Shown here one piece after another: positions 45,132-53,335 of a DNA stretch of 64,000 nt; positions within the stretch are counted from its first letter, which is position 1, and every line of letters starts with the position of its first letter. Source of the stretch: Pedobacter sp. PAMC26386 (GTDB lineage Bacteria; Bacteroidota; Bacteroidia; Sphingobacteriales; Sphingobacteriaceae). The stretch covers positions 3,001,067 to 3,065,066 of the forward strand of contig CP060294.1 in NCBI GenBank assembly GCA_014302835.1, read 5' to 3'. The translations under genes were made by a program, and so were the position numbers. The notes below the pieces were generated by a model that ran no database searches, had not been told where the DNA came from, and was given only the letters and a program-made list of their open reading frames with translations.

Positions 45132-46052
45132 CTAGGGTAAGTCAAACCCAAATTTCTTATAAATAGAATTTGCTTCTGCACTAACCAGAAAGGCCATAAA
45201 ATCTTTTGCAGCGGCCGGATGTGGTGCATTCTTTAACTGTCCTGCAAAATACTGCGCATGAATATTTTCTTCTTCTGGAATTTCAATCAGTTCTACCGGA
45301 TGACCAATCATTTTCTGATAATGTGCTTCACTATACCAAACTGTTGCCGCATCACTCTTATCATACAAAATTCGCATTGGAGATTGACGGTGATGAATTT
45401 GAGTCAAAAAAGTAGTCTTGTCTTTTAATTTAGTTTCCATCACAGCAGTTTTCAGCTGTACTCCTCCTGCTTTAACATAAGCTTCTTCTATACGTTTACC
45501 AATACCTTCAAAATCCGGATTAGGCATACTGACTCTTAAATCGCTAATCGCTAAATCTTTCAATGCCTTCACATTTTTCGGATTCCCTTTCTGCACCATA
45601 ATGGCCAGTTTATTTCTTGCATATAAAGCCGTTTTATTAAACCACTCAGGAGTTTGATCAATTCTTGTTTTTCCCGCGGTATAAACATCCGGTTTCAGCG
45701 TAATCCGCATGTTTCCAATTACAATACTTCCCGTAGCAATTTGTTTTGCCAGGATTCCCGGAGGAAGCGTTTCTGCAAAGATCCGCTGATACTGAGGATG
45801 CTTTTTTTTGAATGCAGCAATCAATTCATCAATCACCATAAACTGGTTACCTGCAAAAAATACGACCAGCTGCGGATCATTAATATCACCAAACAAATCC
45901 GGCACATTGTCTACCCCAGGAACTGTAAACTGGACTTCACTTTCAGGAGGTGTGTTCCAGGGCGGGTCGAAACGATATTCCTGAGCTGTCACCAGATTTG
46001 AAATCAATACCATGGCTGCCACGGCAAAAAATTTCTTATTTAAGCTCTTCAT
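45132..46052 (-). CDS. ModA-like extracellular solute-binding protein
   Basis: A 306-residue exported protein (signal peptide ending NLVTAQ) with a type II periplasmic-binding fold of the SBP_bac_11/ModA class: LVVFFAGNQFMVIDELIAAFKKKHPQ, RNKLAIMVQKGNPKNVKALKDLA, and DAATVWYSEA. No permease or ATPase genes of an ABC transporter are nearby, so it may act as a sensor or scavenger. Oxyanion binding such as molybdate or tungstate is a guess from the fold. It closes a minus-strand run after the DsrE and TsdA-like genes. Confidence 0.75.
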   Translation of the reverse strand: MKSLNKKFFAVAAMVLISNLVTAQEYRFDPPWNTPPESEVQFTVPGVDNVPDLFGDINDPQLVVFFAGNQFMVIDELIAAFKKKHPQYQRIFAETLPPGILAKQIATGSIVIGNMRITLKPDVYTAGKTRIDQTPEWFNKTALYARNKLAIMVQKGNPKNVKALKDLAISDLRVSMPNPDFEGIGKRIEEAYVKAGGVQLKTAVMETKLKDKTTFLTQIHHRQSPMRILYDKSDAATVWYSEAHYQKMIGHPVELIEIPEEENIHAQYFAGQLKNAPHPAAAKDFMAFLVSAEANSIYKKFGFDLP

Positions 46053-46064
46053 TAGATTTACAAA

Positions 46065-46523
46065 CTAAGGATGTACAACTGCCCACCCCTGATATTCCCG
46101 GATAATAATCTCGCCATTACCACTTGGCACATAACTAATAAAGTCATACAGTGCACTTTTTTCTATATGTCTTTCTTTGATTGTATTCTCACATTGCGCC
46201 AATAAGACACCTCTGGCCTGCAAATCTCTGAGCGTCTTTTCGAATACTCCATTTTTATTATAGACAGCTACCCCATCGCCAAAAACGATGAGTTCCAGCT
46301 CTAATTTCCCTTTCAGTCGAGGATCTTCCAGTGCATTTTTCATATTTCTAAGTGTACTGGTCATTTTCTTTTCATCACCGCTGTTTAAAACGTAGAGTGC
46401 TTTATAATTTTTCAAAGTAGCCTTTGCACCAGTAAATTCTTGTGGTTTTGTTTGCGCAAAACTTGTTGTCGCACCAGCCATCATCAAAAGCAGGGAGCAG
46501 ATCAGGATCGTTTTCTTCATCAT
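46065..46523 (-). CDS. exported DsrE-family protein
   Basis: A 152-residue protein with a signal peptide (to about AQ24) and a DsrE/TusD-like domain: YKALYVLNSGDEKKM, LELIVFGDGVAVYNK, GVLLAQCENTI (conserved Cys111), and a Trp-rich C-terminus. Cytoplasmic DsrE proteins relay sulphane sulphur on the conserved Cys; a secreted version suggests a periplasmic carrier. It sits 12 bases after the TsdA-like gene in the same orientation. Confidence 0.8.
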   Translation of the reverse strand: MMKKTILICSLLLMMAGATTSFAQTKPQEFTGAKATLKNYKALYVLNSGDEKKMTSTLRNMKNALEDPRLKGKLELELIVFGDGVAVYNKNGVFEKTLRDLQARGVLLAQCENTIKERHIEKSALYDFISYVPSGNGEIIIREYQGWAVVHP

Positions 46524-46535
46524 ACAGATTTTAGT

Positions 46536-47612
46536 TTATTTATTATTTATTGAATTTATAATTTCGGCTATGGGTTTAAAAGGCCCATATTTATGTTGTA
46601 TTTCAGTAAATTGATCACTATAAGGGCCATAAGGAGCATCTACCGGTTTTTTAGTCAAGTCCGGATAATCTTCCTTTTGATCTTTATGTCTTCGAGGCTG
46701 TGAGTTCACAAAAGCGGCCAGATCCCACGACTCTTCATCGCTCAGCTGCGGATCTTTATAGGTTGCCCCAAGTGGCATATTATTCTTAACAAAACCAGCA
46801 AAATTAATGAGCCTGTACATTCCCGCTGCATCATTATAACTATGATCTCCCCATAATGGTGGATAAGTATAAGTCTTTCGATCAACCGAAAGTACACCTT
46901 CTCCATGTTTCCCATGACAAGAAACACATTTTGCAGCATACAAAATCTTTCCACGCTGCGGATCAGCAGGCCTATCCATATATTTTATCCTTTCAAAAGC
47001 GGTCCCAAAGACCTTCTCTCCTTTTTTCACTTCAGACCCGACCCATTTTAAATAAGTCAGCATCGCCTGTACTTCTTTACCCGAAGCATCCGGAGCTTTT
47101 CCAGCCAGACTGCGTTCAAAACATTCTGCAATCCGGTTTGAGGCAGGAACAACTTGTCCTGACCTGTTACTTTTTTTAGGGTAACTGGTAAAAAAGACTG
47201 CATAATTATTAGCGAACATTTTTGTTCCCGCCTGTAAATGACAGTTTTGACAATTCATTCCATTGCTAATGACTGCTATAGAACCATTCGGACCAAAATA
47301 TTTAGCGGTATTCACAATCAACTCTTTCCCATACCTGATCTTTTCACCCGCTTCCCCAGTAGGGATCGTACTTTCATCTGGAGCTTGCCACCCCTGATCT
47401 GCAGCATTTTTTGCTGCCGGAACGACACTTCCATTTTTTTCAATTGCAGTTTGATCCATTTGTAAAGTCAGTTCATTTTTCTGCTGATCATTCCATAAAA
47501 AAGTACTGAGCAAGATGATACAACATACTACCAAAAGTACAGAGATCAATAAAATAGAGCGGGCAGTGTGAATCAGTTTTTTTTCTGTTTCATTTAAATT
47601 ATTCTCTGGCAT
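46536..47612 (-). CDS. dihaem c-type cytochrome, TsdA-like thiosulphate/tetrathionate enzyme
   Basis: A 358-residue protein anchored by one N-terminal transmembrane helix (about 18-40). Haem 1 motif CQNCH at 121-125 (GMNCQNCHLQAG), candidate Cys axial ligand C164 in RIAECFERSLAGK, haem 2 motif CVSCH at 229-233, and NMPLG (Met280). These fit the TsdA family, in which a His/Cys-ligated haem forms the thiosulphate active site. The start MPENNLNETE is chosen; the 25 codons before it are not conserved. Probable operon with the DsrE and binding-protein genes. Confidence 0.8.
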   Translation of the reverse strand: MPENNLNETEKKLIHTARSILLISVLLVVCCIILLSTFLWNDQQKNELTLQMDQTAIEKNGSVVPAAKNAADQGWQAPDESTIPTGEAGEKIRYGKELIVNTAKYFGPNGSIAVISNGMNCQNCHLQAGTKMFANNYAVFFTSYPKKSNRSGQVVPASNRIAECFERSLAGKAPDASGKEVQAMLTYLKWVGSEVKKGEKVFGTAFERIKYMDRPADPQRGKILYAAKCVSCHGKHGEGVLSVDRKTYTYPPLWGDHSYNDAAGMYRLINFAGFVKNNMPLGATYKDPQLSDEESWDLAAFVNSQPRRHKDQKEDYPDLTKKPVDAPYGPYSDQFTEIQHKYGPFKPIAEIINSINNK

Positions 47613-47756
47613 AAAGATTTTAATATTTGATTCTATACCAAAGATGAGCGTAACAATTCGAGGTTCATAAGCACAAAAAGTAATCACGGATAACGTAAAG
47701 TAATATCGGGATAATACCTTGCTAAATCGAATAAAGAAACGTTTATAGTGATTTTG

Positions 47757-49118
47757 TTACCTATCCCTGAAACGGATTTTATATCTGGATAATTTCCGTT
47801 CCAGAAATCCTGGTTTGGATAGATGATCAGCACTTTCACTCGCCTGGTCACCTGCCTCATGAGCATCAAATATTTTAGGAACTACCATTCTTTGCGCACT
47901 GTAAATCCCGGAATGGCCGCTAAAGAAATAAGCTGTAAAACAAGCAACAACAAAAAACAGCGTGTACTCACTACCAAATAACTCAATTCCCATCATCGTA
48001 CAAGCCAAAGGTGTATTGGTTGCCCCGGCAAAGACAGCGATAAATCCAAGCGCTGCAAATAAACTAACCGGTGCATTCAGTAATGATGAAAGAGTATTAC
48101 CCAGTGTTGCGCCAATATAAAATAACGGAGTAACCTCTCCCCCTTTAAACCCGGTTCCCAAGGTTAAAGTTGTATAAACTGTTTTCCAGAGCCAACTCCA
48201 GGTGTCAGCACCACCTTGAAGAAATGCAGAAGGAATCGTAATTGCTCCCGGATATTCGGCATCCACCCCTAAACTTAAATAATCGGGCTTCCCTATCACA
48301 TAAGTTAAGGCGATAATAATCAGTCCTCCTGCCAATGGAATCATCCAGCTCACTTTAAAAAGTTTCGCAAAACCCTTCTTTACTCCATGGACACTAATAG
48401 AGAACAGATAACTAGCTAATCCAAATCCAACTGAGGCCACAATCACTTTGCTTAACAGTAAAAGATCAACGGGCAGATAGTCTGATAAAAAGTAAGGTGT
48501 TTTAGGCAAAACAGCAATATGATAAGCAGTATGGTGAATTTGCCAGGCAGAAACCGTCAGATCACCAATAATGCTGGCAATTAACGCTGGGAATAAAGCA
48601 TCATACTTAATTCTGCCCATTGTTAGTACTTCCATCGCAAAAATAGCCCCGGTAACCGGAGTACCAAAAACAGCACCGAACCCGGCAGCAATACCCGCAG
48701 TCAGTACCAGCTTCGTATCTTGTTCATTCAGTCTGAACCATTTCCCAAAAACTGAAGCAATACTGCCCCCAATCTGAACAGCGGTTCCTTCTCTCCCTGC
48801 CGACCCGCCAAAGAGATGTGTAATCACTGTGGCGATTAAAATTACCGGCGCCATGCGCCAGGGCACCCCACCGCCCGTTTCATGAATTTCATCCATGATC
48901 AGGTTGTTTCCCCCTTCAGACGATTTCCCAACAGACTGATAAATCAAGTGAATCAGAACTCCGGCAAAAGGCAATAAGAAAAACAGCCATTGATATTGAA
49001 AACGTAAGTGGATTGCGAAATTAAGTAGCCAAAGAAAAAAGGCAATTACAGTTCCTATACTAAGTGCTATAGGAAGAATCAATAGTGTCCAGCGGATTAA
49101 ATGATTAAAAGTTTTCAT
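47757..49118 (-). CDS. CLC-family fluoride/proton antiporter (CLC-F type)
   Basis: A 453-residue, multi-helix CLC protein. The usual selectivity motif GSGIP is replaced by GNNLIM (residues 70-75), the GREGT gating motif is at 108-112, and GFGAVFGTPVTGAIFAMEV and KGGEVTPLFYIGATLG complete the core. GNNLI is characteristic of the CLC-F clade, which exports fluoride. The fluoride riboswitch upstream supports this. Confidence 0.9.
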   Translation of the reverse strand: MKTFNHLIRWTLLILPIALSIGTVIAFFLWLLNFAIHLRFQYQWLFFLLPFAGVLIHLIYQSVGKSSEGGNNLIMDEIHETGGGVPWRMAPVILIATVITHLFGGSAGREGTAVQIGGSIASVFGKWFRLNEQDTKLVLTAGIAAGFGAVFGTPVTGAIFAMEVLTMGRIKYDALFPALIASIIGDLTVSAWQIHHTAYHIAVLPKTPYFLSDYLPVDLLLLSKVIVASVGFGLASYLFSISVHGVKKGFAKLFKVSWMIPLAGGLIIIALTYVIGKPDYLSLGVDAEYPGAITIPSAFLQGGADTWSWLWKTVYTTLTLGTGFKGGEVTPLFYIGATLGNTLSSLLNAPVSLFAALGFIAVFAGATNTPLACTMMGIELFGSEYTLFFVVACFTAYFFSGHSGIYSAQRMVVPKIFDAHEAGDQASESADHLSKPGFLERKLSRYKIRFRDR

Positions 49119-49174
49119 AAATACCTACAAATAGTTTATTCCAATGAACGGTATTGCTCATCAGATTAATTTTT

Positions 49175-49224
49175 GTAGGCGCCATCAGCTTTTTAAGGCG
49201 GTTAAGTCGGAAGACACCATTTCC
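49175..49224 (-). ncRNA. fluoride riboswitch (crcB motif)
   Basis: On the minus strand the sequence contains GGAAATGGTGTCTTCC (49224-49209), then TTAACCGCC, then GCTGATGGCGCCTAC (49189-49175). This matches the crcB consensus: a first stem with internal ATGGTGT, AACCGCC, and CTGATGGCGCCTAC which pair to form the pseudoknotted fold. It ends about 56 bases before the CLC-F start, leaving room for a ribosome-binding site controlled by fluoride. Confidence 0.9.
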
Positions 49225-49238
49225 GTGTACACAAATAT

Positions 49239-49279
49239 AAAAATTCAATCAGCAATTACAAATTGCCGATTGAATTTTT
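49239..49279 (-). terminator. terminator of the fucosidase transcript
   Basis: AAAAATTCAATC (49239-49250) and GATTGAATTTTT (49268-49279) form a 12-bp stem, extended by GCAATT against AATTGC after one mismatch. It lies just behind the stop of the fucosidase gene (minus strand) and ends with a T-run in that direction. Confidence 0.85.
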
Positions 49280-49288
49280 AAACTGGCA

Positions 49289-50803
49289 CTATGGTTGTTT
49301 ATATAAACCTAAAGCAGTCAAAGTTGGATTTAATCTTGAACCAGTAATTTTCAACCGCACCTTTTGTGTGGTAACCGGTTTAAAACGGATTAAACGTTTC
49401 GCGCCAACCGTAGTTCCTTCAGTTAATGATGACCAGCTTTTTCCATTTAAATATTCCAGCTCAAATTTCTCAATACGCTGACCAATAGTAATATTTTCTT
49501 TTAAAAGCAGTACATCAAAAGTCTGTGGTTTAGCCAGTGTCATTTCGATCACTGCCGCAGTATCCTGACCTTTAGTTGTCCAGTAATTTTTCGAACCTCC
49601 ATGAAGCAAAGCACTAGTATTCACCCCGTTTAACGAAATAATTTTTGCACCTTTTGCCAGATTAGTTTTAAAAGTCTTCGCGATAATATTTCCCCAATCC
49701 TTTAAATTTTTCTGATCATGTTCATTGATTAAGCCTCTTTTATCGGGCGGAATATTTAATAGTAAAACTGAATTACGGCCGACAGAACTGTAATAAATAT
49801 CGGTCAGTTTTTCTGGTGATTTAACTTTCAGATCTTCAGTTTCATGATAAAACCATCCCGGACGAATAGATACATCCGTTTCACTTGGGTACCAAACTAG
49901 TGTTTTCGCCTTGTTGATGATTTTACGGCTTCCCAGATCATCACCAGTCATATCACCCTTAGGTGCAAATGTGATATCCTTTTGTGAATTCTCCGCTATA
50001 TTTTCATTAGGTAAACCATTCATTGGAACGGTACTCCATTCCGTTAAACGGCCATAACCACTTTCAGTACCTACCCAACGTACATCTGGACCCATTACTG
50101 CAATGACAGCTCCTGGTTGTAATTTACGAATCAAACTGTACCAGACATCAAATTGATAAACCGGTTTTTTGCCATTCGGGCCTTCTCCATTAGCTCCATC
50201 AAACCAAACTTCATCTACCCGGCCATAATTACTTAACAATTCCGTCAGCTGATTTAAAAAGTAAGCATTGTATTTTTCGGTATCTCCATAATCAGCATTA
50301 TTCCTGTCCCACGGAGAAAGATAAACACCAAAACCAATCCCTTGTGCATGACAAGCATCCGCAACCTCTTTAACCACATCACCCTTACCATTTTTCCATG
50401 GACTATTTTTCACAGAATGTGCTGTGTATTTACTTGGCCACAAACAAAAGCCATCATGATGCTTAGCCGTAATAATTACTTGTTTAATTCCTGCTTCCTT
50501 ACAGGTACGCACCCATTGACCGGCATCCAGACCAGAAGGATTAAATAATTTAGGATCTTCTTTTCCATCTCCCCATTCCCTATTGGTAAAAGTATTCATC
50601 CCGAAATGTAAAAATCCGGTAAGCTCTAGTTCCTGCCAACGCAATTGCCTGTCTGAAGGTGTTAAGCCCCCAGCTTTCCGAACAATATCCTGCTCAGAAT
50701 CAGTCAAATTAATAGTAACATAGTTCTGCTTTTTCTGTGCATAGGTTAGTGTGCTAAAGACTAGAGGCAGCAACAATAGGCCATATTTATAGTTTTTCTT
50801 CAT
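49289..50803 (-). CDS. alpha-L-fucosidase, GH29
   Basis: A 504-residue exported enzyme (signal peptide ending LTYAQ). The GH29 barrel is recognised by GFLHFGMNTFTNREWG, IITAKHHDGFCLWPSKYT, YLSPWDRN and VDEVWFDGANG, the last carrying the nucleophile Asp. A C-terminal beta-sandwich (F5/8-type) follows from about 370. It cleaves terminal alpha-L-fucose. Start MKKNYKYG chosen. Next to a GH109-like gene of the same strand, so both trim host-type glycans. Confidence 0.93.
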   Translation of the reverse strand: MKKNYKYGLLLLPLVFSTLTYAQKKQNYVTINLTDSEQDIVRKAGGLTPSDRQLRWQELELTGFLHFGMNTFTNREWGDGKEDPKLFNPSGLDAGQWVRTCKEAGIKQVIITAKHHDGFCLWPSKYTAHSVKNSPWKNGKGDVVKEVADACHAQGIGFGVYLSPWDRNNADYGDTEKYNAYFLNQLTELLSNYGRVDEVWFDGANGEGPNGKKPVYQFDVWYSLIRKLQPGAVIAVMGPDVRWVGTESGYGRLTEWSTVPMNGLPNENIAENSQKDITFAPKGDMTGDDLGSRKIINKAKTLVWYPSETDVSIRPGWFYHETEDLKVKSPEKLTDIYYSSVGRNSVLLLNIPPDKRGLINEHDQKNLKDWGNIIAKTFKTNLAKGAKIISLNGVNTSALLHGGSKNYWTTKGQDTAAVIEMTLAKPQTFDVLLLKENITIGQRIEKFELEYLNGKSWSSLTEGTTVGAKRLIRFKPVTTQKVRLKITGSRLNPTLTALGLYKQP

Positions 50804-50893
50804 GGTGGTCAAATAAACAGGTTGAGTTGAAACAAGAAAGGCCACTTTTAAGGGTGACCGTTCATTATTTATTAAGGTTATGTGTATTATTGC

Positions 50894-52246
50894 TTAATAG
50901 TCATCATTTAAAGCGAAAACAGGTTTTCTTGTCATCCATTGTCCACTGGTAAAATCAGGGAAGTCAATAGTTTCATTACCTAATTCGATAGACTGCTCAC
51001 TTAAAGGCGTAATTGCACTCCATGCTGCTGCATCATAGACATCTAATGGTGTAGGTGTTCCACGTTTCACTGATTCAATAAATGCATGTAAAACAAAGAA
51101 GTCCATTCCACCATGACCAGCTCCTTTTGCATCATCACCGTATTTTTTCCAAAGTGGGTGATCGTATTTTTCTAACCACTCTTTTGCACTATCCCATTGA
51201 TGCGGTTTACTTACCCCTTCTACATAAACACTATTATTAATATCCATCCATAAACCATTCGTCCCCTGTACACGGAAACCTAAAGAGTAAGGTCTTGGAG
51301 AATTAGTATCATGCTGAAGGATAATCGTTTCACCATTTGCACAGTCAATTGTCGTAGTGACAATATCACCCAGTCTGAAATTAACTTTTGCATTTGGATG
51401 GCTTTCACCACCATGGTCTACTACAAATTTATGCAGACCTCTGGATTTTGTAGCAAATGAATTCAATTTAAGGAACTTGTTTCCTCTGTTGATATTGATA
51501 CATTGAGCTACCGGGCCGATACCATGTGTTGGATATAATTCTCCATTACGGTGAACCGAGTGATTTGTTCTCCATCTGGCTTCAGAGAATCCTTTTTCAT
51601 TGAACTCTACACCACCACCATAAGGTTTGATCCCATCATTAAATTTCACTTCTCTCAAATCATGCTGATAGCCACCCTGTAGGTGAAGGATTTCACCAAA
51701 GATACCCTGTCTCACCATATTTAATACCGCGAGTACATCTCTTCTGTAACAAACATTTTCCAGCATCATGACATGCGCTTCATGTTTTTCGGCCGCATGT
51801 ACAACATCCCAGTGATCCTGAAGTGTAATACCCAGTACCACTTCTGTCGCTACATATTTGATACCTGCTTCCAGTGATCCGATAATCATCGCTTTATGCC
51901 ATTCCCATGGAGTAGCAATCAGGACCGATTTTATCTCTTTTAACTGAAGCATCTTTTTCCAGGCATTGTTATCACCGGTAAAAATCTTAGGCATTGGTTT
52001 TCCGCTTTTAGTGATCATAGCTTTAGCCATCTCAAGCATTCTTGAGTCAACATCACAGATAGCGACTAGTTCAACGTCATCCCTTTTTAAAAGTAAAGCA
52101 AGGTGATTTTGCCCGCGCAGACCAACGCCCATCATTGCAATTTTAACTTTCTCTCCCGCATAATTGGCAAAAAGTGATTTTTCTGGCAGGATAGTCAGTG
52201 CAGCTGCTGTGAGCGTAGTTGATGTTACAAATTCTCGTCTGTTCAT
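50894..52246 (-). CDS. GH109-type NAD-dependent glycosidase (Gfo/Idh/MocA fold)
   Basis: A 450-residue protein with a twin-arginine-type signal (MNRREFVTSTTLTAAALTI) and a Rossmann domain (MMGVGLRGQNHLALLL). It follows the Elizabethkingia alpha-N-acetylgalactosaminidase closely: ATPWEWHKAM, MLENVCYRRDVLAVLNM, GGYQHDLREVKFN, RWRTNHSVHRNGELYPTHG, and GAGHGGMDFF. GH109 enzymes remove terminal alpha-GalNAc by an NAD-dependent mechanism, as from blood-group A antigen. Substrate in this organism is inferred. Confidence 0.9.
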   Translation of the reverse strand: MNRREFVTSTTLTAAALTILPEKSLFANYAGEKVKIAMMGVGLRGQNHLALLLKRDDVELVAICDVDSRMLEMAKAMITKSGKPMPKIFTGDNNAWKKMLQLKEIKSVLIATPWEWHKAMIIGSLEAGIKYVATEVVLGITLQDHWDVVHAAEKHEAHVMMLENVCYRRDVLAVLNMVRQGIFGEILHLQGGYQHDLREVKFNDGIKPYGGGVEFNEKGFSEARWRTNHSVHRNGELYPTHGIGPVAQCININRGNKFLKLNSFATKSRGLHKFVVDHGGESHPNAKVNFRLGDIVTTTIDCANGETIILQHDTNSPRPYSLGFRVQGTNGLWMDINNSVYVEGVSKPHQWDSAKEWLEKYDHPLWKKYGDDAKGAGHGGMDFFVLHAFIESVKRGTPTPLDVYDAAAWSAITPLSEQSIELGNETIDFPDFTSGQWMTRKPVFALNDDY

Positions 52247-52281
52247 AATTATTTTTAGTTCAGATTAATTGGTTAGCTATT

Positions 52282-52863
52282 TTATATTTCAGTTGTGTGT
52301 AATCCTTCGATGCGCAGAGAATTAAAAGCAGGGTTCGTCAAAGCCATCTCTCCTACCCAGTCTGCGGTAGTATATTGCATAGATTTGATACTAGAAAGTG
52401 TCAGACCTGCGCTGTCCATAATTTTCAGTTTTGCAAAGCTCATACCCATTCCCAGGGGATTCACAGTTAAAACAAGCTGGACACCAGTAAGCAGTTTATC
52501 TTTTGCAATTGTTCTTTCATCCATCAGCTGATCCATAAAAAGACAGCCTTGTTCGTTCAGTCCGATTTTCACAGATGCAGCGTGGTCTGGCTTCAGTCCT
52601 ATGATCAAATTTACAGGCCGTTCATTGCCAGAGGCTGTCAATGGACAACTTAAATCTAATGTAACTGTAAATGCAAATTCAGTAGAAAGATCCAGTTTAA
52701 AAATGCCCGTTTCGGTTAAATCGGTCCATTCCTTAAAAACCTGGACGGTCTGGTCAGTTTTTAAATGTGCAGGAGTTTCCAGAACCGGATCAGGTTCAGG
52801 AACAATCGGCTCATTTACTAAGCTTCCTTTAAAAAGAATATTAAAGATCTCTCTCCTGTCCAT
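52282..52863 (-). CDS. hypothetical protein upstream of GH109-like gene
   Basis: A 193-residue protein with a short MDRREIFNILFKGS N-terminus that lacks a proper signal hydrophobic core, then a Pro-rich linker and a beta-rich body (KLDLSTEFAFTVTLDLSC and similar strands). No family recognised. It is 35 bases upstream of the GH109-like gene and shares its strand, so it probably belongs to the same operon. Start MDRREI chosen over an ATG ten codons earlier. Confidence 0.65.
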   Translation of the reverse strand: MDRREIFNILFKGSLVNEPIVPEPDPVLETPAHLKTDQTVQVFKEWTDLTETGIFKLDLSTEFAFTVTLDLSCPLTASGNERPVNLIIGLKPDHAASVKIGLNEQGCLFMDQLMDERTIAKDKLLTGVQLVLTVNPLGMGMSFAKLKIMDSAGLTLSSIKSMQYTTADWVGEMALTNPAFNSLRIEGLHTTEI

Positions 52864-52978
52864 TTTTATAATCTGGTTTCTTAACAATAACAACCTGTTT
52901 AAATTTAAACAGACTCTTAATGATTACAAGGTATAAATTTTCCTCTCAAGCTATGAAGTGATAGTCTTCAATTATCAC

Positions 52979-52990
52979 GCAAACGTTTGC
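52979..52990. promoter_or_regulatory. LacI-type operator 1
   Basis: Perfect 12-bp palindrome GCAAACGTTTGC, with the central CG typical of LacI/GalR-family sites. It shares the core CAAACGTTTG with sites at 53197 and 60582. Position fits control of the minus-strand glycosidase operon. Confidence 0.8.
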
Positions 52991-53196
52991 CTATACGCAA
53001 ACAAGAGGTTTGTGTAATCACTATAGCCTATATAAAAGCACCTATTTTAGAAAATCAAAGCTAAAAATGAATAGATAAGATTAAAAATCTAGTTTTTTTT
53101 CGCGAATTAGATCTCCTAGGAATAGATACAGCAAAAATACAATAGGTTTTTCTTGATTTTATGTTTTTGCCTATTAAACGCATCCATGAAACATAT

Positions 53197-53206
53197 CAAA
53201 CGTTTG
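53197..53206. promoter_or_regulatory. LacI-type operator 2
   Basis: Palindrome CAAACGTTTG, 139 bases upstream of the susC start. Same core as sites 1 and 3. Likely to control susC-susD. Confidence 0.78.
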
Positions 53207-53335
53207 CGTTGATTTAGAACCTTTCAAATGCCCTACACACCCCTAATGCTTTATACCTTCAGTCATTGCTAATGAAAAGCTATCGGAATTACCTTTTCAT
53301 TGAGCTACACTAACCAAGTCTTAACCTTATTTTGC

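Larger units (their letters stand above)
52864..53335. other. 472-bp intergenic region with LacI operators and susC promoter
   Basis: This gap separates the divergent GH109-side operon and the susC operon. It contains two CAAACGTTTG palindromes, AT-rich promoter-like DNA, and no gene. The first operator is close to the minus-strand operon start and the second is nearer susC, so both operons are probably controlled from here. Confidence 0.7.
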
